A DNA stretch of 64,000 nt from Duncaniella freteri (GCF_004766125.1 NZ_SJSA01000002.1:124001-188000), one strand, 5' to 3'. Shown: positions 37,189 through 47,351, numbered from the stretch's first letter. Translations and numbers: made by a program. The notes: generated by a model not told the origin, from the letters alone.

Positions 37189-37239
37189 ATGAACTGCACC
37201 CCAAAAGTTAGATATGAAAACTTTTGGGGTGCAGTTCAT
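37189..37239. repeat. 51-base palindrome, possible IS3-type end pair acting as two-way terminator
   Basis: Two 21-base arms (37189-37209 and 37219-37239) are perfect inverted copies around a 9-base loop. Each outward end reads TGAACTGCACCCC, which resembles the TGTACTGCACCC terminal repeats of the IS3/IS150 group. No transposase lies between. It sits between the convergent glycosyltransferase and tamA genes and has only short T-runs inside the arms, so it could serve as a two-way terminator. Confidence 0.65.
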
Positions 37240-37289
37240 TGTGTGAATGTTGTAGCAGGGTAGAATCGTTCGGTTCAGTGCATTGGATT

Positions 37290-39578
37290 TTAGAATGGAT
37301 ATCCGATAGCGAGATGGAAGGCAAGCGACTTTCGGAACGATTCCATATTGTAATATCCGCGTTTGGATGTCTTATAGGGGGCATGTATACCAATACCGAG
37401 ATCGGCTCGGATGACGAGCATGGAGATATTGAAACGTAGTCCGACACCTGTTCCGAGGGCGAGATCCTTAAGGAAATTGGATGCTTTAAGCTGACCTCCA
37501 GGACGGCTTTCCTCTGCCTTGAGTGTCCATACATTTCCTGCGTCAAGGAACATGGCACCCTCAAGCGGTCCGAGGATAGGAAACCGGAGTTCGCTGTTGG
37601 CAAGGAATATGAATGTGCCAGTCTGGTCGAAGTATCCGTTGATCTGGTCAGCTGGAGCACGATATGAGCCAGGTCCGATGGACCGTACTGTGAATGCTCT
37701 TACCGAGTTGGCACCTCCTGCATAGAATTGCTCGCTGTATGGTACCTGTTTTGAGTTGCCGTAAGCATAGGCAGCTCCGGTTGCCAGGCGATTTACAAGC
37801 CATATCTTTCCTGCGAGTCGGCGACCGTAGACCACCTGGGCATAACCTTTGACAAATTGTGAGAAGGGTGTGCCGAGAAGTTTTTTCTCGCCATGTCTGC
37901 CGCATAGTTCATATATTGACCAGAATATGTTGCCTGCCTGTTGGACGCTTGCCTGAACGTTGATAGTATTGTCGCGGTTCATTGCGCGGTCGTAAGTTAT
38001 GGAGTAGGACATTTGCGGTATGAACTGGTTCTGGAAACTGAGCGCGATTGCCGGATTGGCTCCCATTATGGAATCGAACACTTCGGTAGTGTTCTGTAGT
38101 TTTGTGTATGTGAGTTTGAATAGAGTGAATGAATTGTTGATGTAGCGGGATGAACGCCAGTCATATGATATGCCGGTGTTGAACTGTTCCATTTTGAAAT
38201 AATGCGGACGGTTGAGCACATCGATGCCAAGTGACAGCCGAGTCCAGTTGAGGTCCCGACGGCTGCGCGGGACGAATCTTGGTGCGAGGAGTCGCGGGAA
38301 AGCGAGAGTGGCATTCAGTCCTGCCTCATATGAGTTGAACAGATTGCTACGCCCTGCGCCTGTCTGCCATTCGTATGATCCGGTAAGGGATATTGAAAGC
38401 TGTTCGCCCCCTCCGAATATATTGCGGTTGGTGAGCCCAAACGAGAGTCCTGGTCCGAGATACGAATTGGATTTTGAGGAGACATTAGCCTCAATGGATG
38501 CTTCCCATGGGCGGTCGAAGGTACAGTCGATCTCTACGTTCAGCAGTCGTTTGTCGTGATGGGTGGTGTCAGGTGTGACTGACATGTTGATGTTGTTGAA
38601 TATGCCGAGCCGTGAGAGGCGTGACTGGGTGAGATCCATTTGCCGGACAGAGAATGTTCTGCCGGGACGGAATGCTATACAAGAGGGGATTAATGATTTG
38701 CGCAATTTTGATGGTTTGTATTGTATCACATCCCCTTTGGATGTATGTATTGTGTCGGGTGTGCCGCCTCCGTTATTGCGTTTGACTGTGGTTGTGATGG
38801 TTCCTGTGGTGAAACGGTCAAGAGCCCATGGATGCAGATTGTCCGCGAGTTCCATTCTCATTGCTATCCTGCCATGGGTGATGGTGGAATCAGCAAGATA
38901 TTGTATGAACTCAGGACGGAAATAATAGTATCCGCGGTTGCGCACGGCATTGGCTATCTGTACCCGCAGAACCGACAGTGAGTCGGTGGAATAACGTGAG
39001 CCTGTCTTGAAATATGTAGAGCGGTCAACAACCGAGTCGATGATGTGAAACAGATGGGTAGTGTCGGGGAGCAGACGTATGGAGTCGATGAGATAAGGCT
39101 CCCCGGAGTTGATTGTATAGAGAATGGAGGCTTTCTTTTTATTTTTTTTCTGTACCAGCTCATAGGATGTGCTGCCTGAGAAGTATCCGTTGTCGTCAAG
39201 GATACGGTCGAGCATGTGTACTCTGACTTCGGGGCGCACATCGCTTACGAGCACCGGTTCGGACGCAAGTTTATTGTAGATCCAATGTTTGAATCCTTTC
39301 GGTGGGTTAGGCCAGTTGTTGTAGACCCACAGTCCGATGGGGAACGGTGTGCGCACCGATGCCGAACCTAACAGTGGATTGTTTGGCTTCACGGAGACCG
39401 CCTCGGTGAGAGATTCATGTACACCTGACGGAAACGTCTCTTTAGGATCAGGGGTATTGACTTTTACCCCCTTCAGTCCGGTATACAGGATTTCGTCATT
39501 CGGAATGCGTCGGGTGGTGGAGCAGCTCCACATCATTGCGGTGAGGAGTGCGCTGAGTATGATGGTGTAGTTTTTCAT
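37290..39578 (-). CDS. tamA: BamA/TamA family outer-membrane protein with lipoprotein-type leader
   Basis: Omp85-superfamily protein of 762 residues that works with TamB in outer-membrane assembly or lipid transfer. A lipobox-like leader (TAMMWSC, Cys19) suggests that the N-terminus is lipidated, unlike the proteobacterial TamA. POTRA-like domains follow (about 30-350), then the surface-antigen barrel with the late motifs GGANSVRAF and FLDAGNVW, and the terminal AIGYPF. Start: ATG 39578, 5 bases after the tamB stop; a TTG at 39587 would overlap tamB. Exact naming among BamA-like paralogues is by context with tamB. Confidence 0.85.
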   Translation of the reverse strand: MKNYTIILSALLTAMMWSCSTTRRIPNDEILYTGLKGVKVNTPDPKETFPSGVHESLTEAVSVKPNNPLLGSASVRTPFPIGLWVYNNWPNPPKGFKHWIYNKLASEPVLVSDVRPEVRVHMLDRILDDNGYFSGSTSYELVQKKNKKKASILYTINSGEPYLIDSIRLLPDTTHLFHIIDSVVDRSTYFKTGSRYSTDSLSVLRVQIANAVRNRGYYYFRPEFIQYLADSTITHGRIAMRMELADNLHPWALDRFTTGTITTTVKRNNGGGTPDTIHTSKGDVIQYKPSKLRKSLIPSCIAFRPGRTFSVRQMDLTQSRLSRLGIFNNINMSVTPDTTHHDKRLLNVEIDCTFDRPWEASIEANVSSKSNSYLGPGLSFGLTNRNIFGGGEQLSISLTGSYEWQTGAGRSNLFNSYEAGLNATLAFPRLLAPRFVPRSRRDLNWTRLSLGIDVLNRPHYFKMEQFNTGISYDWRSSRYINNSFTLFKLTYTKLQNTTEVFDSIMGANPAIALSFQNQFIPQMSYSITYDRAMNRDNTINVQASVQQAGNIFWSIYELCGRHGEKKLLGTPFSQFVKGYAQVVYGRRLAGKIWLVNRLATGAAYAYGNSKQVPYSEQFYAGGANSVRAFTVRSIGPGSYRAPADQINGYFDQTGTFIFLANSELRFPILGPLEGAMFLDAGNVWTLKAEESRPGGQLKASNFLKDLALGTGVGLRFNISMLVIRADLGIGIHAPYKTSKRGYYNMESFRKSLAFHLAIGYPF

Positions 39579-39583
39579 CTTGA

Positions 39584-42500
39584 TCAATCACGTTTAATAC
39601 CGAATAGTTCCCAAAGGGTGTTGAGTTTTCTTTTGAGTACAAAACCTACGCCAGTCTGAGTGATTTCTCCTTCGAGTATGCTCTCGAAACCTGTGTGACG
39701 GAATATCTTGACATACATCGAGCCTGACCGGTTGAGCATGTATTCAAACGATATGTCGTTGATGAGATTCTGAGAGAAGTTCTCATCGCTGTCGGCATCA
39801 GTTGAATAGTTCCCTCCTACCACAATCTTGAACCGGTCATTGAACAGGCTCTTCGATACTTTATAGCTGTAGGATGTAGCTGTCGATGTGTTCCCCTCAT
39901 ATGTGCGGTCATATTGGTCTATGCCGAAGGATATGTCGACACCTCGTATATTGTTTGCCGCCCAGGAATTGAGCTGTGAGGTCAGGAACGAGAAAAGCGG
40001 GTTGCCTGAAAGCGATGTGCCTTTGGTTCCTGCTCCTGTGTAGACGTTGTAGAGCAGCAGGTTCATGGCCTGGTTGGCTCGCTGTTCAGCTGACATTGAT
40101 GTCAGCTCATTCTGGACGGTTATGTCATCGTTGGTGGAAAGATCGAACGACACGTTCATATTATCGAATGTGTTTGTGACGGCGAGCATCACATCAAAGT
40201 TGACTACACGAGAGTTCTGTCCGTCCTGAGTGACGTTTGCTCTTACCACATCCACGGCATGTATATTTAGTACAGGATTCATCATGTTGCCGTTGAATGC
40301 TATGTAGGACCCATCCTGGAATGCGAAGTTCTTCTCGCTCATCAGCGGAGGGGTGTAGCGGACAAATCCGCTGTTAATGTTGACGCGTCCGGTCAGACGT
40401 TCTCCGTTGAGTGGTGACATCGTGAAGTCGAGGTCGCCTGAAGGGAGTACCTGTATACGGTTGGAGCCGTTGGATGAAAGGTCTACATTGACGGTCGCAC
40501 CTTCTCTAAGATGCAGGTCGGCATTGATGTTGAGAGCCATGTCGGTTGATGATATGCTGTCGGCTCTCAGCGTGGATGTAGTGTCGTTGAATTGGACAAA
40601 GTGCACCATGTCCTGTGTGGACTGGGTGGTTACAGTCTCGCTCACTTCCGGAAGAACGTATGTGACATTAGTGCCTTCGAGCAGCGAGATATCGGCGTTG
40701 ACATTCAGCATATGCATATTGCCTTTGACTCCGGCAAAGAAGTCGAGGAATGCTTTGCCGTACACATCGGACCCTCCTCGTGCACGGTCGCTCTTGACAA
40801 CCTGTATGTTTCTTGCTGCCATATGGAGGTCGAGCTTCATATCGGATAGCGATCTTGCATCGACGGTGCCGTTTATGCTGAGCGGATTGCTGTTGCAGCC
40901 AAGGATGCTGAAATCCTTGAATGTGATAACATTGCTGTCGACAGGGATCTTCTCCTCAGAGAATTTGAAGGATGTGCCGAGCATAGTGACCTTGACAGCT
41001 GTGGTGTCAAAATCGATGTATCCGTCAAAGATAGGGTGAGCCATGTCTCCGGTGATCTTCATAGAGCCGTTAAGAAGTCCTGAAAGGGTTGCTGTCTTAT
41101 TTGGTATGAATGGATTTACCACGTGGAGCGGGAACCGTATCATGTTGAAGTCGAGCATGAACGGTGAGGCAAGGGTCGAATCGTTAAGCACACCGCGTGC
41201 TGTGATGGTACGTACGGAGTCTACCATCAGTGCGACATCTGCCATCAGTTTTCCTCCGGGTGAGTTTTCGACATTTACATCAAGGTCAAAATCTCCCACA
41301 CGGTCACGCCCATAGTAAAGGTCGGACAGTGATACTATACCATTGCCGGTGAGAATAGGATTTTCGTATCTGAAGCTTAGGTCAGCTGACAGATCTCCTT
41401 TTACCGGCGGAGCAAACGGATTGATCGACAGCCAGTCCTGTATGCGTATACGAGAGATCTGTACTTTTAGATCCTCCTGAGATCCGGAGTAATGCTTGTG
41501 AATAGTGTCGGTAGAGTCATTGTCGTGATGGGCTTCTTCGTGGGCGGTGAATATACGTATGAAGCTGTTGTCGCCTGAAAGTTTCAGATTGGCGTCAAGA
41601 TGCTTGTTGGTAAGATCGAAACTTATGAAATTATCTTTGTTTAGAGTCCAGGGCTTATATGCTATTGTTGGTTTGACTGGCACGAGTCGCACTGTCACTA
41701 TGCTGTCAGCAATGTCGGCGTTCATGCCGAGATTGAAGCCTTTTTCACCCTTGATGTTTTTCTGTTTGAAGAAAACAGATGCGCGGTTGAATCCTGCAAA
41801 ACCATTCAGTGTGACATGTGCAAAATCATCGAATGTGCCAGGACGGTTATCCATGGATGCATGATACACGAGGTATTCACCATGCTGTATGGCATTGAGT
41901 CGTACGGTGTCAATACGGGTCGAGCCTGACACGATATTTGTAACAGTTGAGTTTAATGTGAGTAATGAGTCACTGGAAAGGACAGCGGATGCCGAGCCTA
42001 ATTTTATGCCGGATGATTCGAGGTACTGTGCTGCGAAATTGGATCTGCCCATATCGGCCTGTAATGAGAAGTCGGGTATGGCGTTGTTTAGGGCTTTCAC
42101 ATCGACACGCATGCTATCAATCTGTTGCTGCACCATGGTCATAGCCGGAGTGAGTCCGGATATGAATGAGAAGATTGATCCCGGAGTAGTGAGAAGGATG
42201 TCAAGGTCACCGTTTCTAAGAGATGTGCGTGAGCCGTTATCTTCTGAGCGTGCTGTGAGTGATATAGGCTCTTTTGGTGCAATGGTTATGCCTGGTAGAT
42301 GCCATGACAGTGAATTTACATCAGCTCTGACATCCATGCCTTGCGTGCTTATATTGTAGAAGCCGGATGAGGTTATGCCGAGACGACCTCCGTTGATGGA
42401 ATCGGAGAGGTGAAGAGACTGAAGATTTATGTCTTTGAGGTCACCGTTGATATTGTAGAGCACGGAGTCGTTGTAGAGTCGGGCGTCGAAATTGATGGTC

Positions 42501-44308
42501 GCGTCAGCTCCGGGATTATGACTCACAAGTGTTCCTGTAGCCTCGCCGGCATGGAGCGAGGTGTTAAGGTTGATGTCACGGTATGTTTCATTGAGATATG
42601 TAACCTGAGAAAGTCTCACATCTGCGTCCACCGATGTGTCCTTTGACATCGGGTTATATCCTTTGCCATTCAGAGTGGTGTGTGCTGTGATGTTGCCTAC
42701 ACCGAGTGATGGCATGAATGCGTCCACCGGAAAATTGTCAAGAGATATGCTGGCATTGTATTTTTCAGGAAGTGCCAGCCATGAGCCGTCGGCAGCGAGT
42801 CTGCCTCCACGTGTGGTGACTGCGAGTTTGCCTGATGCCTTGCCGGGATGATAGTCCACGTTGGCTTTAAGCTGTAGTGCAGGGACTACAGGTATCGGTA
42901 GGAATGAGAATTTACGGTCAGAGAGTGAGGCAAGTGCTCCATCCATTATTATCTTACCGCCTATTTTATCGGGATTGAAAGGGTTGTCGACAGTTCCGTT
43001 ACCTTTGAGTCTGAACACGTCGGGCATCGACATATTCAGTTCGCGTATATTGAGCCGGCTTGCCGTTCCATTAACATCCGTGGAGAATGTAAGGAGGCCC
43101 ATTGGTGCGAGCATGGCTTTCATATCGGGGAATGCCGTTGCAATATCGGATGGCGAGATCGCACCGTTTCCTTTAATATATAGTGGTATGTCAGGGTCGG
43201 AAGAGATATTCCCATTCCCCATACGGGCGTCAAACCTGAGCATTGATCGGAGTGTGGATATACTGAATTTCTCGGCTGACATGCTTGTGGAGTCCATGCT
43301 GAAAACTCCATCGGCACGAAGTGATAGCCCGCTCCGTTCTACAGCTGTGAATTTACGTAATGGCACACGTATGTCAGTGCCTTGATTGTAGAATGAATCT
43401 ATCTCTATCTCAATGCCTGAGACTCCTATATAGGATGGGTCGAATCCGGGTTGAGGGATTGCTCCTCGTTCAGCGTACAATGCATAATCGGATGTTAGAC
43501 GCAGGGTGTCGGCAGTGATTGTCCACATGTCGGACGAGGGTGGTATTATGGTGTCGACAGATGTAGGCGAGGGGACCGAATCAACTTTTGGATATATGTA
43601 TGCAGCTGCTACGCTGTCAATCCGAAGGCTTTGCCCGAATATCTTTTTTGAGCGCATATCCACTGTTGCAAGTCGCAGAGAGGCATTCCCTACATGACAT
43701 CCGAGAGAATCGATTGTGGGTAGCATTTCCATTGAATAGTCAACATCGCTGATGTTGATCAGTCCGGCTCGTACAAGCCATGGAGCTGATGCAGCTGTGT
43801 CGACTGGGGTGGCAGTGGTGTCTTCAAGCATACGCAATCTGACGCGTACTCCCGATATGTCAGCACGGTCGAGATTTACTATATTTTCATTGAGTATGAT
43901 ATCGGTCGCAGAGATGTCACCGTGGGTTATGTTGGCACGAAGCCACATTATGGAATCGGAATTTCCAAGCTGGTAGAAGGCTGAATCAATTGTGATACCG
44001 TCTACTGTCACATGTCCGCGCAAAAGAGGCATTATTTTTAGAGAGAGAGAGGCCTGGCGTGCTGTGAGCATGGTGTCGCCACCTGCCTGAATCACGTTTA
44101 TGCCACCCGCTTTAAGCCTCAGAGGAAAACTTAGTCGCAGGTGTTCTGCCTGAATATTCATACCGGTGGATTGGCTTACCTTTTCAGTGGCAAAGCCTAC
44201 AGCCCAGTTCTGGATAGGAGGGATATATAGCAGTATCGGGACGAGCACCACTAATATAACCGGTACCAGAATAATCCAAAGTAATATTTTGCAAACCCTA
44301 CGGACCAA
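39584..44308 (-). CDS. tamB: translocation and assembly module protein TamB (DUF490)
   Basis: AsmA-like bridge protein of 1574 residues spanning the periplasm. One N-terminal membrane anchor (about 5-28), then very long repetitive beta structure, and a C-terminal TamB domain with the conserved late region (NLLLYNVYTG, FLTSQLNSWAANNIRGVDISFGIDQYD, FNDRFKIVVGGNYST). It likely carries lipids between membranes or guides barrel proteins with the tamA product (known from the family). The frame starts at TTG 44308 (VRRVCKILLWIILVPVIL follows), the only start that keeps the whole anchor. Coupled to tamA. Confidence 0.92.
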   Translation of the reverse strand: MVRRVCKILLWIILVPVILVVLVPILLYIPPIQNWAVGFATEKVSQSTGMNIQAEHLRLSFPLRLKAGGINVIQAGGDTMLTARQASLSLKIMPLLRGHVTVDGITIDSAFYQLGNSDSIMWLRANITHGDISATDIILNENIVNLDRADISGVRVRLRMLEDTTATPVDTAASAPWLVRAGLINISDVDYSMEMLPTIDSLGCHVGNASLRLATVDMRSKKIFGQSLRIDSVAAAYIYPKVDSVPSPTSVDTIIPPSSDMWTITADTLRLTSDYALYAERGAIPQPGFDPSYIGVSGIEIEIDSFYNQGTDIRVPLRKFTAVERSGLSLRADGVFSMDSTSMSAEKFSISTLRSMLRFDARMGNGNISSDPDIPLYIKGNGAISPSDIATAFPDMKAMLAPMGLLTFSTDVNGTASRLNIRELNMSMPDVFRLKGNGTVDNPFNPDKIGGKIIMDGALASLSDRKFSFLPIPVVPALQLKANVDYHPGKASGKLAVTTRGGRLAADGSWLALPEKYNASISLDNFPVDAFMPSLGVGNITAHTTLNGKGYNPMSKDTSVDADVRLSQVTYLNETYRDINLNTSLHAGEATGTLVSHNPGADATINFDARLYNDSVLYNINGDLKDINLQSLHLSDSINGGRLGITSSGFYNISTQGMDVRADVNSLSWHLPGITIAPKEPISLTARSEDNGSRTSLRNGDLDILLTTPGSIFSFISGLTPAMTMVQQQIDSMRVDVKALNNAIPDFSLQADMGRSNFAAQYLESSGIKLGSASAVLSSDSLLTLNSTVTNIVSGSTRIDTVRLNAIQHGEYLVYHASMDNRPGTFDDFAHVTLNGFAGFNRASVFFKQKNIKGEKGFNLGMNADIADSIVTVRLVPVKPTIAYKPWTLNKDNFISFDLTNKHLDANLKLSGDNSFIRIFTAHEEAHHDNDSTDTIHKHYSGSQEDLKVQISRIRIQDWLSINPFAPPVKGDLSADLSFRYENPILTGNGIVSLSDLYYGRDRVGDFDLDVNVENSPGGKLMADVALMVDSVRTITARGVLNDSTLASPFMLDFNMIRFPLHVVNPFIPNKTATLSGLLNGSMKITGDMAHPIFDGYIDFDTTAVKVTMLGTSFKFSEEKIPVDSNVITFKDFSILGCNSNPLSINGTVDARSLSDMKLDLHMAARNIQVVKSDRARGGSDVYGKAFLDFFAGVKGNMHMLNVNADISLLEGTNVTYVLPEVSETVTTQSTQDMVHFVQFNDTTSTLRADSISSTDMALNINADLHLREGATVNVDLSSNGSNRIQVLPSGDLDFTMSPLNGERLTGRVNINSGFVRYTPPLMSEKNFAFQDGSYIAFNGNMMNPVLNIHAVDVVRANVTQDGQNSRVVNFDVMLAVTNTFDNMNVSFDLSTNDDITVQNELTSMSAEQRANQAMNLLLYNVYTGAGTKGTSLSGNPLFSFLTSQLNSWAANNIRGVDISFGIDQYDRTYEGNTSTATSYSYKVSKSLFNDRFKIVVGGNYSTDADSDENFSQNLINDISFEYMLNRSGSMYVKIFRHTGFESILEGEITQTGVGFVLKRKLNTLWELFGIKRD

Positions 44309-44447
44309 AATGTGAGAATATTAGAATTGTTGAAACTTGATGAATTGTATATAAGAAACCTGATATTCACTCTTGGTGGGAAGTGTTTATCAACGGTTAT
44401 ATTTTAACAACCCTTAATGCAGCCAAAAAGTTTTGTAAGATAGATAT

Positions 44448-44495
44448 AAAAAACTCTCGCTGACAACTGCCGGATTGGCTATTAGGAGCGAGAGT
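44448..44495 (-). terminator. intrinsic terminator after the winged-helix gene
   Basis: 9-bp stem AGCGAGAGT-type (44487-44495 with 44453-44461), loop of 25 bases, then six Ts on the minus strand. It separates the gene from tamB downstream. Confidence 0.65.
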
Positions 44496-44557
44496 CTTTG
44501 AATCTGTTTATTGGACTGACAGTAATAGCCGTACAGTGTTGTATATAGTGTGCGCCA

Positions 44558-44770
44558 TTACTGGGCAAGAGATACAAGGAGCCCCTTGCCGTCCTCAGTG
44601 CTCTGGAACATGAGCTTACCTTCGCGGGCAAGCCATCCGAGAGCAGCATAAAGTTCTTTTTCAGTTTTAATTTTAGCCATCTTCTTAAGCTGTTTTGTGT
44701 CAACAGTTTCAGCTTCATTTAGGGCAGCCCATACGAGACCGGCATTCAGCCCGATAGTTTCAATGTTCAT
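44558..44770 (-). CDS. small winged helix-turn-helix protein (DUF2582)
   Basis: Protein of 70 residues, almost wholly a winged-helix domain: IGLNAGLVWAALNEAETVDTKQL, then KTEKELYAALGWLAREGKLMF and a short wing. It matches the Bacteroidetes DUF2582 group of small putative DNA-binding proteins. Function unknown. A -7 box lies at 44852-44859 and a terminator follows. No partner gene of toxin or antitoxin type is adjacent. Confidence 0.85.
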   Translation of the reverse strand: MNIETIGLNAGLVWAALNEAETVDTKQLKKMAKIKTEKELYAALGWLAREGKLMFQSTEDGKGLLVSLAQ

Positions 44771-44851
44771 TGTTAAGTATGTATTAATTGGTTAAAAATA
44801 GATTGCCTTTAATGATAAAGTGAATATCAAGTATTTAAGCAATGCGACGCG

Positions 44852-44859
44852 CAAATTTA
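44852..44859 (-). promoter_or_regulatory. -7 promoter box for the winged-helix gene
   Basis: Minus-strand TAAATTTG fits TAnnTTTG. It lies just past the amylase-gene terminator, giving a leader of about 75 bases; no good -33 element seen. Confidence 0.5.
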
Positions 44860-44861
44860 AT

Positions 44862-44912
44862 AAAAAATTGTTAAACGTCAGTCATCTTTGAAACAAAAAT
44901 GGCTGACGTTTA
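44862..44912 (-). terminator. intrinsic terminator after the amylase gene
   Basis: A 14-bp stem with one G-T pair (44899-44912 with 44872-44885) and a 13-base loop is followed by ATTTTTT on the minus strand. Confidence 0.75.
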
Positions 44913-44983
44913 GTTCAAAAAGCTAAAAATTTTATTGTCAAACCCTTACATCTAAGCGATAGGGCAACGATATATAGCTTGTT

Positions 44984-46411
44984 TTACCGTGTGAGTATTG
45001 ATGAAGTATATGGTGCGACAGAGCCTGTTATTTTACCGGATTTCACTTCAAAAGATGTGCCGTGTAAACTGTCGGAGTATGTTCCGTCAGGGAGAGTTGT
45101 TGCAATGTCTATTGCCTGTGGCTGTCCGGAGATATTGATTATGACGAGACCTGCTTTTCCGCGTTCAACAGAAATCACAGCTCCGTTGTCGGATGATGTC
45201 ACTTTTTCGGGCTGTCCGTGCATTGCACGGCGGAACTTGTTGATTGCCACTACTTCCGGGTGTTTGAATTCATCATTCCCGCGAGCACCTACACGGTTGT
45301 TTCCCCAATAGTTTTCGCGGGTGCTTCCTGCCGGGCGGCTATAGAACAGAGGTGTGCCGTTCTGACGAGCTGCAAGGAATACATATCCCATTCTTACCTG
45401 TTCATCGGTAAGGTCGGCTGACTCATGCTGGTTGCAGTATGTATCGTGTGATTCTACCCATGTCACAAGGTGTTTGCCGTCGACAGGGTGGTGCCATGTG
45501 AGGAGTGAGTCGGCATTGAAGTCAGCTTTCTCAAGCACGTTGCGCAGTGCGTGCCCATAGTTGCTTGCCACAAGATCCATGTATTCACCGTACTCCGCCT
45601 CCTTTACGTTGCGGTCCTGAAGGACTTCTCCATATATGAAGAGTGAATCGCGTGGCACAGCGAGCCTTACGCCCTTGACCTCTTCCCGGCCGGTAGCGAC
45701 ATCCCAGAAATTGTTGCGTTCGGCGAGTGAGTCCAGTGGATCGGACGGCAATCCTATGTGCTTGGCAGTGTCGTAACGGAAGCCTTTCACTCCGAGGCTG
45801 AGCAGATCGTTTACATAATTCATGTAGTAAGCCTGGAAATCGGGATTTTCGGTATTGACATCAGGTAGCCCGCCCATCTTGCCGGTGGTGCACTGGTATC
45901 GGTCATTGTAGTCGATTATGTCAGTGAGTCCGTTGGCATGGAACAGTTTGTCATGTCCGCCTACGGCATTGTCGAGGTCAGGCAATACTGCCGAGTGATC
46001 GACTGCTGTATGGTTGGGGAGTACATCGACAATGATTTTTACATTGTATTTTGAAGCACTGTCCATCATGGACTTGAATTGGTCGCGTGAGCCCAGCAGA
46101 TAGTTGCCTATTTTCCAGTCGGTAGGCTGATAGTAGTAGTACCATTTTCCTTTGATCGAGTCGCCTGGCTGAGAGTATAGTGCCATGCCGCCATCCTCAC
46201 CCACAAAACAAGTGTTAGCCGGGGATGTCTGCACATAAGCATATCCAGCCTCTGCTATATCTTTCATGTTTGCTGCGATTGTGTCGAATGACCATGACCA
46301 GGCATGAAGTATCACCTCATCGTTGGTGTCGGCTTCGGGAGCCTGATCCGTTTTATGGCAAGATGTAGCTATAATGCTCCCTGCCATAGCGAGGAATAAA
46401 ATTTTTTTCAT
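44984..46411 (-). CDS. alpha-amylase family lipoprotein (GH13)
   Basis: Surface or periplasmic glycoside hydrolase of 475 residues. Lipoprotein leader with Cys18 (SIIATSC). The GH13 barrel shows VDVLPNHTA (region I), GFRYDTAKH with nucleophile Asp214, FIYGEVLQ with acid/base Glu262 and VESHDTYC with Asp323. A C-terminal beta domain follows. The active-site set is complete, so it should hydrolyse alpha-1,4-glucans. No susC/susD pair is adjacent, so it is not in a recognisable polysaccharide locus. It may be read through from cdsA, 82 bases upstream. Confidence 0.9.
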   Translation of the reverse strand: MKKILFLAMAGSIIATSCHKTDQAPEADTNDEVILHAWSWSFDTIAANMKDIAEAGYAYVQTSPANTCFVGEDGGMALYSQPGDSIKGKWYYYYQPTDWKIGNYLLGSRDQFKSMMDSASKYNVKIIVDVLPNHTAVDHSAVLPDLDNAVGGHDKLFHANGLTDIIDYNDRYQCTTGKMGGLPDVNTENPDFQAYYMNYVNDLLSLGVKGFRYDTAKHIGLPSDPLDSLAERNNFWDVATGREEVKGVRLAVPRDSLFIYGEVLQDRNVKEAEYGEYMDLVASNYGHALRNVLEKADFNADSLLTWHHPVDGKHLVTWVESHDTYCNQHESADLTDEQVRMGYVFLAARQNGTPLFYSRPAGSTRENYWGNNRVGARGNDEFKHPEVVAINKFRRAMHGQPEKVTSSDNGAVISVERGKAGLVIINISGQPQAIDIATTLPDGTYSDSLHGTSFEVKSGKITGSVAPYTSSILTR

Positions 46412-46493
46412 AGATGGAATTATATGTAAGTATGATATTAGCCGGAAAAGAATTGGTAATCGGGGCTTTGGCTACTCTCTTAAGCCCCCTGAT

Positions 46494-47351
46494 TCATATA
46501 TAGAGAGTGATTGTGATAAGATATATGAGGGATGCAGGAATCACGAGCAGCAGCGAGTCAATACGGTCAAGGATTCCGCCATGGCCAGGAAGTAGATTGC
46601 CTGAGTCCTTGACTCCAAGAGTGCGTTTTATTAGTGATTCCACAAGATCGCCCCAGGTGGCGAAGATGGCTACAGTCACGCCCATTCCGCAGAGCGCGGC
46701 GAGAGGGATTGATTCAAAATAAATTCCGAATCCGTATTTCATAACGAATGCCGATGCTGTTGCGAAGAGTATTCCGCCGAAGAATCCCTCCCATGTTTTC
46801 CCGGGGGATATGCGTGGGAACAGTTTGTGCTTTCCTATCATTGAGCCTACAAGAAATGCTCCGGTGTCGCTGAGCCAGATCATGATGAACATTGCAAGCA
46901 GGAGAGCTGCCCCGTCAGATAGCGTGTAGTACATTGACATGATGCCGAGTGGCAATGCTATGTACATCTGCCCCATATAAGAGTATGCGAGGCTGGCAAG
47001 GGGGGATGGTTCCTGGCTGTAGAGCTGCATCACAAGACGTATCACCATATAAAGAAGATACATGATAAAAAATGTGCCTCCGAGTACTGCTGTGGTGTGG
47101 GGGGTGAGGAGTCCTATATTTACGCAACTGAGCCCTACAAAGAGTATGAGAGTTCCTGCTATGTCAGAGATCAGAGTGATGACATTTTCACCACCGTTTT
47201 TTGCTATGGTGAGATTGGCGAACTCATTTATGGCGAGTATGGCAAACAATGCGAATAGCGATACGAACCACCATCCGCCGGCAAGAACGGCAGCAACGAT
47301 GAGTGCAACGTATATTACGCCTGTCAGGGAGCGTTTCAATAGGTTCTTCAT
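46494..47351 (-). CDS. cdsA: phosphatidate cytidylyltransferase
   Basis: Integral membrane enzyme of 285 residues making CDP-diacylglycerol from phosphatidate and CTP, the branch point of phospholipid synthesis. About eight helices; the C-terminal signature is complete: SLIKRTLGVKDSGNLLPGHGGILDRIDSLL, with the Asp residues that bind metal and substrate. Also GKTWEGFFGG. I use ATG 47351; a TTG at 47375 is excluded because the -7 box at 47373-47380 would lie over it. Confidence 0.94.
   Translation of the reverse strand: MKNLLKRSLTGVIYVALIVAAVLAGGWWFVSLFALFAILAINEFANLTIAKNGGENVITLISDIAGTLILFVGLSCVNIGLLTPHTTAVLGGTFFIMYLLYMVIRLVMQLYSQEPSPLASLAYSYMGQMYIALPLGIMSMYYTLSDGAALLLAMFIMIWLSDTGAFLVGSMIGKHKLFPRISPGKTWEGFFGGILFATASAFVMKYGFGIYFESIPLAALCGMGVTVAIFATWGDLVESLIKRTLGVKDSGNLLPGHGGILDRIDSLLLVIPASLIYLITITLYI

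Noticed and set aside
40377..41039. Long antisense open frames within tamB and lptD (for example here and 33011-33490)
   Set aside because: They are antisense to strongly conserved genes, with composition typical of reversed frames and no recognisable domain.
44558..44770. Toxin-antitoxin pair around the winged-helix protein
   Set aside because: No toxin-like small gene is adjacent; it has its own promoter box and terminator.
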